Part shown: positions 1-9,624 of the stretch, in pieces
Position numbering within the stretch: position 1 is the stretch's first letter
How the letters are laid out: every line of letters starts with the position of its first letter
Assembly: GCA_026390595.1 (NCBI GenBank)
Contig: JAPLFQ010000021.1
Span: 268,333 to 332,332 of the forward strand
DNA: 64,000 nucleotides
From: Ignavibacteriales bacterium
Lineage (GTDB): Bacteria > Bacteroidota > Ignavibacteria > UBA10030
Direction: 5' to 3'
Notes under the pieces: model-generated
Databases searched by the model: none
What the model was told of the DNA's origin: nothing
The model's input: the letters and a program-made list of their open reading frames with translations, nothing else
Position numbers and translations under genes: made by a program

Positions 1-88
1 AACGCGTCATGTCCATTATAAGACATCGCTTGTCCCTGGAATCGATAAACTCGCTCATCCTGATGTTCTTGCCGACGTTGATATTCAC
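1..88 (-). CDS. Aldolase-like protein, N-terminal fragment (runs off the window)
   Basis: Only the first 29 codons are present. The start is GTG at 88, preceded by AGGGAG with a 6-base spacer, which is a convincing ribosome binding site. The fragment reads VNINVGKNIRMSEFIDSRDK and continues with a CLIMDM stretch. The pattern GK.IR.S.F.D....R.LI.... resembles the start of class I aldolases of the DeoC/LacD/DhnA group, where the first beta-strand of the barrel follows. That match is from memory and rests on few residues. The gene starts 36 bases after the stop of the NTPase-membrane gene, so the two are probably co-transcribed. Confidence 0.5.
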   Translation of the reverse strand, partial: MNINVGKNIRMSEFIDSRDKRCLIMDMTR

Positions 89-123
89 GTTTCACTCCCT
101 GAATTGTCTATACAGCATCCGTT

Positions 124-1563
124 TCAATCAGACTTCTTGCCAGGCTTCTCATCGGTTGACTCCGGCTGAGGACGGAGAGCCCTGCTGAGAGCCATCGCCG
201 GACCCCAGTGACCCTTGCGTCTCAGCCAGGCAACGAGCTTGCGGGGATCAAATAGTCTCGCGAGCGAGAACAAAACCCAGCCGACGGTGACAGCCCGAAG
301 AACAACCCACATGGCTTGCTCCCATGTTGAACCGTTCACGACAATGATGATTCCGACGAAAACTACGGGCGCCCAGAACAGCGGCCGTATAAGGTCACGT
401 AATCCCTTTCGAACGGCTGCCTTCAGTGTTGGAGTTCCGACATCACCCGTGATACCTCTCGCGCCTTTGTCCAACATCGTCCTGATGCGGGCTGGCAGGC
501 GATGACGGCGCAGCCACGCAAACAGCGTAGCGAGAGCAGACAATGTGCCGCAGACAACCGTCCACAGAGCGATAAGCGAGACGATTCCGGGAAGCTGAAG
601 ATGCAGATACTCCGCGGTCCAGCGGATCATCACATCGAGAGCAGGCAGGAGGTTGTCTCCAATCATCAGATACTGAAGGACCAATCCCTGCAGCGCCGCC
701 CACGCCCCAACGAACCATCCTCCAACGAAGATCCCGACCACGTTCCATCCCAATATCGTGGATACGAAACTGAAGAGAAATCCCTGCACAGTGATGGCAA
801 GCATCGGGCGCAGACGCCCGCCGTACGGCGAGAGCGCTTTCAAACCTGCGGAGATCACAGGTACCCACATCACCCGGCCCCTGTTCGCGAGCCGGTCTCC
901 CGCATACATCATCACCAACGATTGCACCACCGACAAGAAAAGCCCGCTCATCGGGATCTTTGCCTGATGCAACGCGGAGCCAACCGTGGCCTCGAATCCT
1001 CCGGCTGCCGCTCCGAACTGTCCAACCCGGACCCAATCCGAATGATGCAATACCAGGTTCTGAAGCTGCTCCGGCACACCCGGTACGGTGACATCGAATA
1101 CGACATCGAAAGGGGACCCCAACCGGTTTTCGATTTCCCGAACAACTTTTTCTCTCACAGCGATGACGACCACTTCCGGCTTCGAGCTCTGAATCGATTC
1201 CCAGTACTTCATGTGCCCGTCCCCCCGCGCTTCCAGCGGTCCGAACTCATCGAGGATAAGAAGCGACAGAGGATGCCTCGCTTTGAGCGAATCCGCCCAC
1301 GCAGACAGTTCCTTCACTGTTCCCGGGTCAATTCGATACGGCGGCGTCAATGAAGTGTCCCGGCGGACGAACGGAAGCTGTTTTCCCGACGAGATGAGCT
1401 GAAGAACGTACTCCTCTGCTCCCATGCCCGCTTCAACGCGATCGTACGGCAGGGCGAGAAAGCCGTCAACAGACTTCCTTTGTTCCTTTGCCCACGCCGA
1501 AAGAGACGAGAGCACTGTCGTCTTCCCTGATCCTACCGGACCTGTCACTGCAACAAGAACCAT
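124..1563 (-). CDS. THEP1-like P-loop NTPase fused to a multi-span membrane domain
   Basis: 479 residues. The first ~175 form a small P-loop NTPase: Walker A GPVGSGKT at 8-15 and Walker B LLILDE at 101-106 followed by FGPLE, the order seen in the THEP1/nucleoside-triphosphatase family. From about residue 190 the protein becomes hydrophobic, with roughly six to eight membrane segments, including a stretch around ISAGLKALSP and RLRPMLA that recalls substrate-binding (S) components of ECF importers. That resemblance is my inference. A last hydrophobic pair and a basic tail close the protein. It lies downstream of a TonB receptor gene and directly upstream of an aldolase-like gene, so an uptake role coupled to NTP hydrolysis is possible. 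No classical EcfA/EcfT genes are nearby. The NTPase call is firm; the role is unknown. Confidence 0.8.
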   Translation of the reverse strand: MVLVAVTGPVGSGKTTVLSSLSAWAKEQRKSVDGFLALPYDRVEAGMGAEEYVLQLISSGKQLPFVRRDTSLTPPYRIDPGTVKELSAWADSLKARHPLSLLILDEFGPLEARGDGHMKYWESIQSSKPEVVVIAVREKVVREIENRLGSPFDVVFDVTVPGVPEQLQNLVLHHSDWVRVGQFGAAAGGFEATVGSALHQAKIPMSGLFLSVVQSLVMMYAGDRLANRGRVMWVPVISAGLKALSPYGGRLRPMLAITVQGFLFSFVSTILGWNVVGIFVGGWFVGAWAALQGLVLQYLMIGDNLLPALDVMIRWTAEYLHLQLPGIVSLIALWTVVCGTLSALATLFAWLRRHRLPARIRTMLDKGARGITGDVGTPTLKAAVRKGLRDLIRPLFWAPVVFVGIIIVVNGSTWEQAMWVVLRAVTVGWVLFSLARLFDPRKLVAWLRRKGHWGPAMALSRALRPQPESTDEKPGKKSD

Positions 1564-1595
1564 TGGGATTGAGAAAACCTCTGGTTAATTGCCTG

Positions 1596-1615
1596 CCCGC
1601 CATCTTCTTGGCGGG
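1596..1615. repeat. GC-rich hairpin between receptor and NTPase genes
   Basis: Seven-base perfect stem CCCGCCA / TGGCGGG with loop TCTTCT. No T-run follows on the minus strand, so it is a poor intrinsic terminator. It may be an intercistronic stabilising hairpin or a palindromic intergenic repeat. Confidence 0.4.
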
Positions 1616-1654
1616 GTGAATAGTGAGTGGTGAATAAGCGACTGCAATGTGCAA

Positions 1655-4459
1655 CTAATATTCAAGGCGGAATCCGACGCGGATCTGTCTTGGTTCGCCG
1701 TATGTGTCGCCTACGCCCGTGCCAATGACGTAGTACCGATTGCCGTTTCCGAATGCATCATAAATATTGCGATAATCCGGGATCCGAGACTCATAGTATC
1801 TTGAGGGCTCGGAGCCCAACCATCCGTCCTCATCTGCACGCCCAGTCATCGGATACACGTTGATCACGTTCTTCGTGTTGAACAGATTCAGAACGTTTAC
1901 GTAGAACTCGAGGGTGATCGGATCAAGGAACAAGAGCTTGCTGCACCGGAGATCAACATTGCACATCATCGGAGTCGTCGACGAGCCTGGCGCTTCCTGA
2001 GGTTTACTCATCCGGGCATCGACGAGGGGGCGAACCCCTGCACTCCAGACTGAGGCGGACCCTTGCGTCGTCATGGCCTCGATGCGGGTGTACGCGTGGC
2101 CGCCATTGAATGAGAGGAGCACGTTCAATCCCACACCTTCAAAAACCCCACCTATCTCACCTTTCTCAATCCGATAGTCGAGGTTCACCGTCGCGGTATG
2201 GGCGAAATTGAACGGGGGAAGGTACGTACTTTTTGGATAGCGCGCATTCACATCGGAAACAGTTACGGAACCGGATGTGGGGGACCATTCGGTCATGGTT
2301 GAGTTGGCCAGCGTATAGTTTGCTCTGGCAGAGACTCTTCGTGTGCGGGCGACTTCAAGCGTGAACTCCAACCCTTTTGTTGATCCATAATCCCGATTCA
2401 TGAACGCGGTAAATACTCCTTCTCCCATGGAATCATAGTACCGACTTATCTGGATCTGTTGCTTCAGCTCTTTGTAATAGACGGCAGTAGTAAGAACCAT
2501 GTTGTCTGTAAGCCGCTGCGATATTCCGCAATCAATGTTCATCGTCCGCTCGGGCTGGACGAAGAAGCCAAACTTTCCGGCATATGGACTTCTGGAGTTC
2601 GGACTCAGCCCAGCGCTGAACCCGGCAGACCCCTGGTAGAACAGATCCAGACGGGGGAACTGTGCATACTCGCCGTAGTGAGCGTAGAACGTTGTATTCT
2701 CGGAGGCCGCAACGGAGAATCCGAGTCGTGGAAGCAGGAGTCCGACGGGTCTTGTGTTCTCGATCTTGCTCTCGTCGATGATATTCAGACGTTGATTGAT
2801 CCAGATGTTCCTGTAATCCGGCTGGCCCGTCAACGGGTTTGGCACGGGCTCAATGTATTTCAGACCCTCGTCAAAGAACTCATAGCGACCACCGATGTCG
2901 AATGCCACTCCACCCGACACATACGACACTTGCAGATAGGCTCCTCCATTGAGCGACTTGTAAGGAGGATCCAGAACTGCTCCTGCCGGGGCGCCGTCGA
3001 GCGTATATCCATCTGTTTTGCGTCCGAGATAATCATATCCGTAGTTTCCACCCACCAGAGATGCGAGGTAGAGCAAACGGCGCTCGTACTCGTTTGCAGG
3101 AGGGCGGTATTGGGCTGAGTAGACCGGTCCGGTAAGATAGTAGCTGATATATTGGAGGTCGAACAAACGGTGAGTCCATGAAGACAGGTGACCACCGATC
3201 CTTACCTCGATGTCCTTGCTTACTGAGCTGGAGAGATCAAGCGTAATTCCCAACGCGCCGTTCTCCCCTTTTGAGTACCGGTCGTTCGGCCAGTTCTCCG
3301 CCCGGAAATACATCATCCTCGTTCCCCATTCAGGCGGGCCTGAGTACCTACTGCGCCATAAGGCCGTGCTGAATCCCTTTGCCTCCCACTCGAGACTGTC
3401 GGGATACGATGCCCAATCGTCACCAAACGAAGGATCATATGTCCGGCTCTTCGAAAACTGGTACGATATGCCAAGTTCATAGCGCGTTGAAGGGGACAAC
3501 GTGTGGGTCAGCTTGCCGGTAATGAACCACGTTGACAACTCGGACATCATCAAATGGCTTCCGCGGTAGTAATTGCGGAGAAGGCCGTTCGTGAACGAGT
3601 CACCCCATGAGCTTCCTTCGGGTTGGCGCGAATGCGAATATCCCGCCGCAAATTTCATCACCATTGGAAGAGAAGCGATATCTTTCAGGTCGACCAACAA
3701 TGTCCCACTTACCTGGTTTTGCTCCCGCCAGTTGTTTGGGACATGATTTCTCAGTATTTCGATCGGACCAGGCAACGGGACTCCCCGCAATGAAGAACTG
3801 TACACTCCCTCGTCTACGAGACCGTCAATCTTGAACGGTTCCAAGAAAATGATCTGCCTGTCCCTGATGTAATTGTGCTCACCGGCGAGGAAGATCCTGA
3901 TTGCCGGCGTCAGGAGAGGCCCGCTTAGAGTCCCGACAATGTTACGATATCCAAAGGCGGTGGTACCCAAAAACGTCTTGCCCGGCTTCGCAAAATCATC
4001 AGTCTGGACATCAAGGGAAGCCCTGAGGCGGCTGTCTCCTGTTCGCGTTGCGACAGAGAGTAATGCAGAATTCGCTGGTCCGCGTTCGACACCGAATCCG
4101 CCGGGTTCGAGCCTCGCTTCTTCCACCATTTCCTGGATGAGAGGAACGTGCATTCCCAGTGTTGCCGGGTTCGTGATGTCGAATCCATCCAGAAAGAATC
4201 TGATTTCATTCGCCCGGCCACCTCTGACATGCCAACCGTCTGCGTATCGGTTGATGCCGTTACTCAGGCCCACGATCGGCAAGATTCCGCGCAACGGGAG
4301 GTTTCGCATGTTCTGCTGACTGAAGACCCGGATGGTGTTCGTGCTGACAGCTTGAAGAGATGATCTCAATGCAAGGCTGTCCACTTGCATTTGAGCCCCT
4401 GCCCGGACACCGCCGGCGAAAAGGCACATCACAACAGCCCACAGAAGACCGTGCCCCAT
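1655..4459 (-). CDS. TonB-dependent receptor
   Basis: 934 residues with a signal peptide (about 1-22, ending near RAGAQ). A plug domain covers roughly 40-160, with the typical run LPLRG, ...VRGGRANEIRFFLDG, ...GGFGVERGPANSALLSV. A long alternating beta-barrel follows and ends in the outer-membrane signature VGFRLEY. No carboxypeptidase-regulatory domain precedes the plug, unlike many Bacteroidota receptors, and I see no SusD partner. The family imports siderophores, vitamins or sugars across the outer membrane using TonB energy; the substrate cannot be read from the sequence. The start ATG is preceded by AAAGGGGGGCAGG. A 59-residue HTH protein is encoded 36 bases upstream and the NTPase-membrane fusion 91 bases downstream. 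Confidence 0.9.
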   Translation of the reverse strand: MGHGLLWAVVMCLFAGGVRAGAQMQVDSLALRSSLQAVSTNTIRVFSQQNMRNLPLRGILPIVGLSNGINRYADGWHVRGGRANEIRFFLDGFDITNPATLGMHVPLIQEMVEEARLEPGGFGVERGPANSALLSVATRTGDSRLRASLDVQTDDFAKPGKTFLGTTAFGYRNIVGTLSGPLLTPAIRIFLAGEHNYIRDRQIIFLEPFKIDGLVDEGVYSSSLRGVPLPGPIEILRNHVPNNWREQNQVSGTLLVDLKDIASLPMVMKFAAGYSHSRQPEGSSWGDSFTNGLLRNYYRGSHLMMSELSTWFITGKLTHTLSPSTRYELGISYQFSKSRTYDPSFGDDWASYPDSLEWEAKGFSTALWRSRYSGPPEWGTRMMYFRAENWPNDRYSKGENGALGITLDLSSSVSKDIEVRIGGHLSSWTHRLFDLQYISYYLTGPVYSAQYRPPANEYERRLLYLASLVGGNYGYDYLGRKTDGYTLDGAPAGAVLDPPYKSLNGGAYLQVSYVSGGVAFDIGGRYEFFDEGLKYIEPVPNPLTGQPDYRNIWINQRLNIIDESKIENTRPVGLLLPRLGFSVAASENTTFYAHYGEYAQFPRLDLFYQGSAGFSAGLSPNSRSPYAGKFGFFVQPERTMNIDCGISQRLTDNMVLTTAVYYKELKQQIQISRYYDSMGEGVFTAFMNRDYGSTKGLEFTLEVARTRRVSARANYTLANSTMTEWSPTSGSVTVSDVNARYPKSTYLPPFNFAHTATVNLDYRIEKGEIGGVFEGVGLNVLLSFNGGHAYTRIEAMTTQGSASVWSAGVRPLVDARMSKPQEAPGSSTTPMMCNVDLRCSKLLFLDPITLEFYVNVLNLFNTKNVINVYPMTGRADEDGWLGSEPSRYYESRIPDYRNIYDAFGNGNRYYVIGTGVGDTYGEPRQIRVGFRLEY

Positions 4460-4495
4460 CCTGCCCCCCTTTCATGCCCACTGCGACGCTTCCAG

Positions 4496-4675
4496 CTACT
4501 TCAAGACGGACTTGATCTTCGGTATAACATCTTTCCCGTACAAGTTGCACACTCCCTTTTTTGCTGCGGGCTTGATCTTCAACTCCGCAATCGCCTTCTT
4601 CACTTTTGCATCAGACAAGCCCATGTGTTTCGCGAGTGCGCCTGCTGTCATCAGATCAGAGTTCTCGGTTTTCAT
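4496..4675 (-). CDS. Small helix-turn-helix protein (59 aa)
   Basis: A short, clean reading frame starting MKTENSDLMTAGALAKHMGL, continuing with SDAKVKKAIAELKIKP and a basic C-terminal part ending KIKSVLK. The segment LMTAGALAKHMGLSDAKVKKAI looks like the helix-turn-helix of MerR/excisionase-like proteins: an A..LA...G.S...V..A. pattern followed by a small wing containing NLYGKD. The ATG follows GAAAGGTG. It lies between the M14 peptidase gene (57 bases upstream) and the TonB receptor gene (36 bases downstream) in the same direction, so it may regulate this cluster. I infer DNA binding from the motif alone. Confidence 0.75.
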   Translation of the reverse strand: MKTENSDLMTAGALAKHMGLSDAKVKKAIAELKIKPAAKKGVCNLYGKDVIPKIKSVLK

Positions 4676-4732
4676 TTCAATGCACCTTTCTTATTTGGTA
4701 CTCTCGTTGACACTCGCACTGACGACGCAACG

Positions 4733-7312
4733 TCATTTTGTTGCTCCCCAATGAATCGCGTTGAAAAGCAATTTGAAGGTGACTTCGGTCTGTGCACGCT
4801 GCTGAACGCGGAATCCCAGGAGGACGATCTTCCCCTTACCGTACGTCAGGGCAACCGCCGCCGCTCTGCGCTGAAGCTTCTCAGCCCCCAGCATCCACCC
4901 GGACATCAGGATATCCTCGGATTCATTGGGATACCACGCCAGCACCCATCGTTTCGTCTCGGGAGCCGGAGGAGTCGTCTGGAAAGCAATCCGCTGGTTC
5001 ACAAATCCGGGGACCTCTGCCGGCATCCCATAGCCGACGGGATGGCTTGCATCGATATACATTCTCAGCAACGATCCGGGGCAATTGAATTCTTCGCTTT
5101 TCGTCCTCGACAGCACGTTGACCACCGGGACGTTGAATTCGTCTGTGACAAAGTCGCACGCCGACGCCATTGCGATAAGCGTTCCACCCTGCTCCACGAA
5201 ATCCTTCAGGTTCTTTACTCCCTCTTTTCCAATTCCGCCGGAAAACTCAGGGGGAAAATCGACAAAGTATTTCATGTCGCCTTCCTCGGGCTTCCGTTTT
5301 CCCTCGATCATGACTTCCTTCGAAACATCGGGAATGATGATCACATCATAGTCGCTCCCCAGCTTCCGTTCCTTGATGTCCTTTGTGGTGATGCTCTTCA
5401 GCGGAAACTCATACTGTTCGAGCACCCAGCGAGTCCATCCCTCGTCCATCGACGCAACCCATGGCTTGTACATGCCGAGTCTGAACTCGCCCACCTTCTC
5501 CATCTTCAGATTCGGTTTTTCAGTCAACCCGACGAGATCGAGCGAGTATTGTTTCGCGAGGGCGTCGATGCCCTTGATGTTCTCGACTACTACGGAGCCG
5601 CGGGGAAACTCCTTCCCCCCTGCACTGTATGCCTCCCCGGTGAGATTCACCGTACCTTTCTGTTGCAATGCATTGTTGATCAGTTTCGTCGCGCCGTTCG
5701 ATTCGTGCGAAACAATGAACCTTGAGGCGCCCGCCTCTTTCACATTCCCCGTCGGCCAATCGGATTCTTTCAGCCCCCGGAGAGTGCTCTGTTTCTCTTT
5801 TAGAAGCGTGACTTTCTCCACGTTTACGCCCATCATCAACGGGAGAGACCAGGCAGTCATATCATAGGGTTGAACGATATTCGGTCCCGCCACGAGTTTT
5901 ACTTTTGGATAGCGCTGAAGACCGAGCATTTCTTTTACAAACCGCCCGTACGGTTGAGCCGTCGGGATGTAGTACGCCCTCTCTGTTGCTGCATAGAGCA
6001 CCTCGACTCCCCCCTCTTTCATCACGAAAGCCAGGTGGGCGGCGGATGCCGGGTCGCGCTGTTCAGCCGCGATGCGGAAGTATTCCCCGGGTGACCCGAG
6101 GTTGACCGCATCCAGGGCCATCATCGCAACACCGCTCAGGATGTCCTCGCGATGATTCGTGCAGGTTTCCAGCAACGCATCCGATGCGATGCGCTCGTAA
6201 TCCATGATGTCGCGCAGACGCCAGATGCCCCCGGGCCACGGGTTGGGGAAATTCGCCTGCTGCTTGTATTCGACCAGGCCCTTCGTTCCTCCACTGAGCT
6301 CGTTGGGAGTGACTTCCACAGGCGTTCCCATCCGTGTCGACGCAACTTCTGTCAGGAGCCCCACGATGTTCTTCCAAAAACCAGTCTGGTCTGTCGCACC
6401 GGGCCAATACGTGTCGTACATCGCACCGTAGATGACTCCTGTCTTCTTCCTTTCCTCCAACCGCCACGACATCATTGTCCCTATATGGTCCACCATGCGC
6501 CAGACGAGCGGATGTACATTCTCGGCAACGGGATTCGCGAACGGGGGAGTGAAGATACGCGGACCTGTGGAACCCATCTGATGCTCATCCAGCCACACCT
6601 GAGGATACCATTCGTGATACACGGCCTTCGTTACCGCCTTAGTCTCCTTCTGGGTAAGCATGTACCAATCACGATTGTCATCGTGCCCGACGTACGGATG
6701 ATAGAGAAACGGCGACCTGCCTCCTTCGTACTTCGTGCCCACGTACTTCCGATACCATTCGACCTCCATCAACTGGCCATCAGGATTCAGAGAAGGAATG
6801 ATGAGAAGAATGACATTCTCAAGACGTCGAATCGTCTCCGGGTCCTGCGCTGTCACCAACGAGTGCGCCCACTCGAGGACCATCTGCGTGGACCCGATTT
6901 CCGTTGAATGGATATTGCAGGTCACGAGGACGATTGACTTCCCCTGATTGACGAGATCCTGGATCTCTTTCTGCGTAAGCCCTCGCGGGTCAGCGAGCTT
7001 CCTGGCGATCTCCTGATGCTTTGACTTGTTCTTGAGATTCTCTTCCGACGAGATCACGGCCATGACGAGGTCATTGCCCAGCGTCGTCGGGCCGAGGACC
7101 TCGACCTCGATCTTCCTCGAACCTTTCGCGAGTTCGTTGAAGTAAGAGACGATTTGCTTGTAGTCAGCGAGCTGGCGATCAGCACCAACCTCGAACCCAA
7201 GGAACTGGGAAGGAGTCGGAAGCTTCGATTGTGCAGCGATGGTGCTCCATCCGAGAACCATGAGCATGACAAACACACTGAACCGCCGGACGAGCAGAGG
7301 GAAGGGATGCAT
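4733..7312 (-). CDS. M14-family zinc carboxypeptidase, secreted
   Basis: 859 residues with an N-terminal signal segment (about 1-28, ending TIAAQ). The peptidase M14 domain occupies roughly 45-370. The zinc pair is H135 and E138 in CNIHSTEIG, followed by substrate-binding features (LNPDGQ, DDNRDWY) and the later DEHQMGS region that supplies a third ligand. The rest (about 400-859) is a long C-terminal part containing an FVEQGGTLIAMA segment like a glutamine-amidotransferase-type Rossmann domain, common in large M14 proteins of Bacteroidota. It would cleave peptides in the periplasm or outside the cell. A weak promoter (TTG at 7375-7377 with a poor -7 box) lies upstream. Confidence 0.88.
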   Translation of the reverse strand: MHPFPLLVRRFSVFVMLMVLGWSTIAAQSKLPTPSQFLGFEVGADRQLADYKQIVSYFNELAKGSRKIEVEVLGPTTLGNDLVMAVISSEENLKNKSKHQEIARKLADPRGLTQKEIQDLVNQGKSIVLVTCNIHSTEIGSTQMVLEWAHSLVTAQDPETIRRLENVILLIIPSLNPDGQLMEVEWYRKYVGTKYEGGRSPFLYHPYVGHDDNRDWYMLTQKETKAVTKAVYHEWYPQVWLDEHQMGSTGPRIFTPPFANPVAENVHPLVWRMVDHIGTMMSWRLEERKKTGVIYGAMYDTYWPGATDQTGFWKNIVGLLTEVASTRMGTPVEVTPNELSGGTKGLVEYKQQANFPNPWPGGIWRLRDIMDYERIASDALLETCTNHREDILSGVAMMALDAVNLGSPGEYFRIAAEQRDPASAAHLAFVMKEGGVEVLYAATERAYYIPTAQPYGRFVKEMLGLQRYPKVKLVAGPNIVQPYDMTAWSLPLMMGVNVEKVTLLKEKQSTLRGLKESDWPTGNVKEAGASRFIVSHESNGATKLINNALQQKGTVNLTGEAYSAGGKEFPRGSVVVENIKGIDALAKQYSLDLVGLTEKPNLKMEKVGEFRLGMYKPWVASMDEGWTRWVLEQYEFPLKSITTKDIKERKLGSDYDVIIIPDVSKEVMIEGKRKPEEGDMKYFVDFPPEFSGGIGKEGVKNLKDFVEQGGTLIAMASACDFVTDEFNVPVVNVLSRTKSEEFNCPGSLLRMYIDASHPVGYGMPAEVPGFVNQRIAFQTTPPAPETKRWVLAWYPNESEDILMSGWMLGAEKLQRRAAAVALTYGKGKIVLLGFRVQQRAQTEVTFKLLFNAIHWGATK

Positions 7313-7460
7313 GGTGTGTCCTCCGAGTAGAAATGGTCAATAGATGCAATGCAACTTCATTTCGAATTGAAAGACAATACTCCGTTTTTCGCTCTTCGGG
7401 TTTCCCGTACGCTCCCATCGAATTGCCACAGCCCCATGCTTAGACATCAGAGACGACGTC

Positions 7461-7988
7461 TCAGAAGGATTGGGACCGCATCCCCATCTGGAGGTTCGAT
7501 TCGGTGGACAGGCGGGCCATTTGATCAGGCACCACGTCCTTGGGCAGCTTGAATGATCTTGTGTATGCAGGCGGCAGATTTGGATCCAGGTATCCTTCAA
7601 GAACTACCGTGCCTTCTACGTCGTCCCATTTCACGACAATCTGCTTCTGTATTTTCAGATCAGGTTGGGTGTGCCGAAGAGCCACGCCCGCCGGTCTCGT
7701 TTCCAATCCCATCTGGTGCAGCGCATCGATCTCATCCGGATTGAATTCATTCGAGCTGTCCTCAGGAGCCCATTCCGAAGCACCCATCGGGGAGAAGAAC
7801 CAGCTCACGAACTGCCTGGGAGTACCGTTGGGAAACAACACAAAGAACGACGACCGCGGGGCTTGAAACGGCGCTACCACCTGTTCAACGGAACTCGCTG
7901 CCCGCTGAAGGTCCGGGTCGACCGGCTCCCTCGAGCACGCCGCGATCGCCAAAGCGATCATGAGAAAACGCAGATGAGCCGCTTTCAA
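7461..7988 (-). CDS. Hypothetical lipoprotein
   Basis: About 175 residues. A TTG start at 7988 is preferred because AGGGGTGG lies just upstream; a GTG start 15 bases earlier is possible but has no clear ribosome binding site. The N-terminus is a lipoprotein signal with lipobox IAAC followed by SREPVDP, so the protein should be lipid-anchored. The mature part has no family I recognise; it contains an SSFFVLFPNGTPRQF stretch and an acidic middle. It lies between the GHL10-like lipoprotein (upstream) and the M14 peptidase gene (downstream). Confidence 0.7.
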   Translation of the reverse strand: MKAAHLRFLMIALAIAACSREPVDPDLQRAASSVEQVVAPFQAPRSSFFVLFPNGTPRQFVSWFFSPMGASEWAPEDSSNEFNPDEIDALHQMGLETRPAGVALRHTQPDLKIQKQIVVKWDDVEGTVVLEGYLDPNLPPAYTRSFKLPKDVVPDQMARLSTESNLQMGMRSQSF

Positions 7989-8046
7989 GTGTCCACCCCT
8001 CACCGTCTCGTTGTGTTCTCAGCAGCACCCAGGAAAACCTGGAAGC

Positions 8047-9624
8047 TCATTGTACTGCGGGAGCCGAAGAACGAATCATGTTTTGCGCCGAAGGCATGCT
8101 CTCGTTTCCGAGGCGATCGACAGCCGTCACCGCCACCCGGGTGACGTATTCCACTTTCGGCTGTGCAGTTTCTGTGCGCTGGCGTCCGCGCGCACGCTCC
8201 TTGACCGTTCGGGAGAACGGAATACCAACCATGCGATCCTGAGCATTCAGAATGGTGTATTCCCAGTTTTTCTCATACTGATAATAAACAACATACCGGA
8301 AAACGTCCCGCGCGTTCTCATGAGACCAGGTAACTACAAGTGTCGAATCGTTGGCAATCTCGACCGACGCACGGGGGGATGCAGGCGCTGTATTGTCGAG
8401 CCACCGCGAAGGGGGCACAAGAGCCGGTTTTTGATATGGACCGGATTTCAACCCTGCGTTCAGCGCGCTGCTGTCTTTCAGGAAGGCCTTCATGCTGAAG
8501 TGAATATGGCCCGGAGCGTCGTTGACGAATCCGCGTTCGATCATGATCTGATTGATGATTTCATCCGCCCCCTTTTCATCTGTCATTCTTCCGATGATCA
8601 TGCCGGGCCAGAGATTGCGGCCCATAGTGTTCATCTTCGACCACCAGCCAAGAAGAACAGGAAAGCTCTGCGGAATCTGGTTGATGGGCCAGTACAGCTG
8701 CGGGGTCCAGTAGTCGATCCACCCCTTCTTCAGCCAGAGTTCGGCATCAGCGTAGAGGACAGCGTACTGATCAAACCCTGCGATTGACGGAGGATTTCCC
8801 GGGCGGCCGATTCCGAACGGACTGATCCCAAACTTCACGTGCGGCTTCTCTTTCTTGATTCCATCATACATTCGCTCGATGAAGACATTGACCGCGTCCC
8901 TGCGCCAATCCTCACGCGAGAGAGAACCTCCGGAATTCCTGTACTCCGTCCATGTGTCATCATCCGGAAAATTGCCGTCGCCATAAGGATAGAAGTAATC
9001 GTCAAAGTGCACGCCGTCGATATCATATCTGCGGAGGACATCCATGACGACATTAAAGGAGTGATTCTGCACCTCCTTCTTCGTCGGATTGAGCCAGTAC
9101 ATTCCGCCCCCGACGTCCTTCGCCAGCCCAGGTCGGGTCTTCACGATAGAACTCCCGGTGACCTCCCCTCCCTGCGGATGGTGGGCACGATAAGGATTGA
9201 ACCACGCGTGCAACTCGATTCCCCGCCTGTGAGCTTCTGCAACCCAGAACGCGAGCGGATCATAGAATGGCTCGGGAGGTTTTCCCTGCGTACCGGTAAG
9301 ATAGTACGACCAGGGCTCAAGCACGCTGTCATACAGTGCATCACACTGCGGCCGCACCTGGAGAATGATCGCGTTGAGTCGAAGCGCAGCGACTGAATCA
9401 AGGATTGCTATCGCCTCCCGCTGCTGATCCTCACTCGTCAGTCCCGGTTTGCTCGGCCAGTCGATGTTTGCGACTGTCGCCACCCAGACGCCGCGAAACT
9501 CGCGTTCTGCGCGAGGCATCTCGGGCAGCTTTGTTTCTTCCTTTGGAGGTCGGAGAAGGGCACAACCGGAGACGACAAGCAAAAGAGCGAACACCATAAG
9601 CAGGGCAGACGGTCTTCGGGACAT
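8047..9624 (-). CDS. GHL10/DUF187-family glycosidase-like lipoprotein
   Basis: 525 residues from the ATG at 9624, chosen because AAGGA lies upstream and the N-terminus then is a lipoprotein signal (MSRRPSALLMVFALLLVVSG followed by Cys). The domain begins at REFRGVWVATVANIDWPSKP and contains NAIILQVRPQCDALY, GIELHAWFNPYRAHH, DIDGVHFDDYFYP and FGISPFG, the signature order of the GHL10 (YngK, DUF187) TIM-barrel family related to glycoside hydrolases. A C-terminal FN3-like segment (about 425-525) follows. It probably acts on a cell-surface or environmental glycan; the substrate is not known from sequence. Confidence 0.88.
   Translation of the reverse strand: MSRRPSALLMVFALLLVVSGCALLRPPKEETKLPEMPRAEREFRGVWVATVANIDWPSKPGLTSEDQQREAIAILDSVAALRLNAIILQVRPQCDALYDSVLEPWSYYLTGTQGKPPEPFYDPLAFWVAEAHRRGIELHAWFNPYRAHHPQGGEVTGSSIVKTRPGLAKDVGGGMYWLNPTKKEVQNHSFNVVMDVLRRYDIDGVHFDDYFYPYGDGNFPDDDTWTEYRNSGGSLSREDWRRDAVNVFIERMYDGIKKEKPHVKFGISPFGIGRPGNPPSIAGFDQYAVLYADAELWLKKGWIDYWTPQLYWPINQIPQSFPVLLGWWSKMNTMGRNLWPGMIIGRMTDEKGADEIINQIMIERGFVNDAPGHIHFSMKAFLKDSSALNAGLKSGPYQKPALVPPSRWLDNTAPASPRASVEIANDSTLVVTWSHENARDVFRYVVYYQYEKNWEYTILNAQDRMVGIPFSRTVKERARGRQRTETAQPKVEYVTRVAVTAVDRLGNESMPSAQNMIRSSAPAVQ

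Noticed and set aside
502..1353. 283-codon plus-strand frame
   Set aside because: It lies wholly opposite the NTPase-membrane gene; composition is typical of an antisense shadow.
4385..5725. 446-codon plus-strand open frame opposite the M14 and HTH genes
   Set aside because: It crosses two genes with clear families on the other strand and an intergenic gap, and its translation is rich in His/Arg/Leu with no domain; it is a shadow frame.
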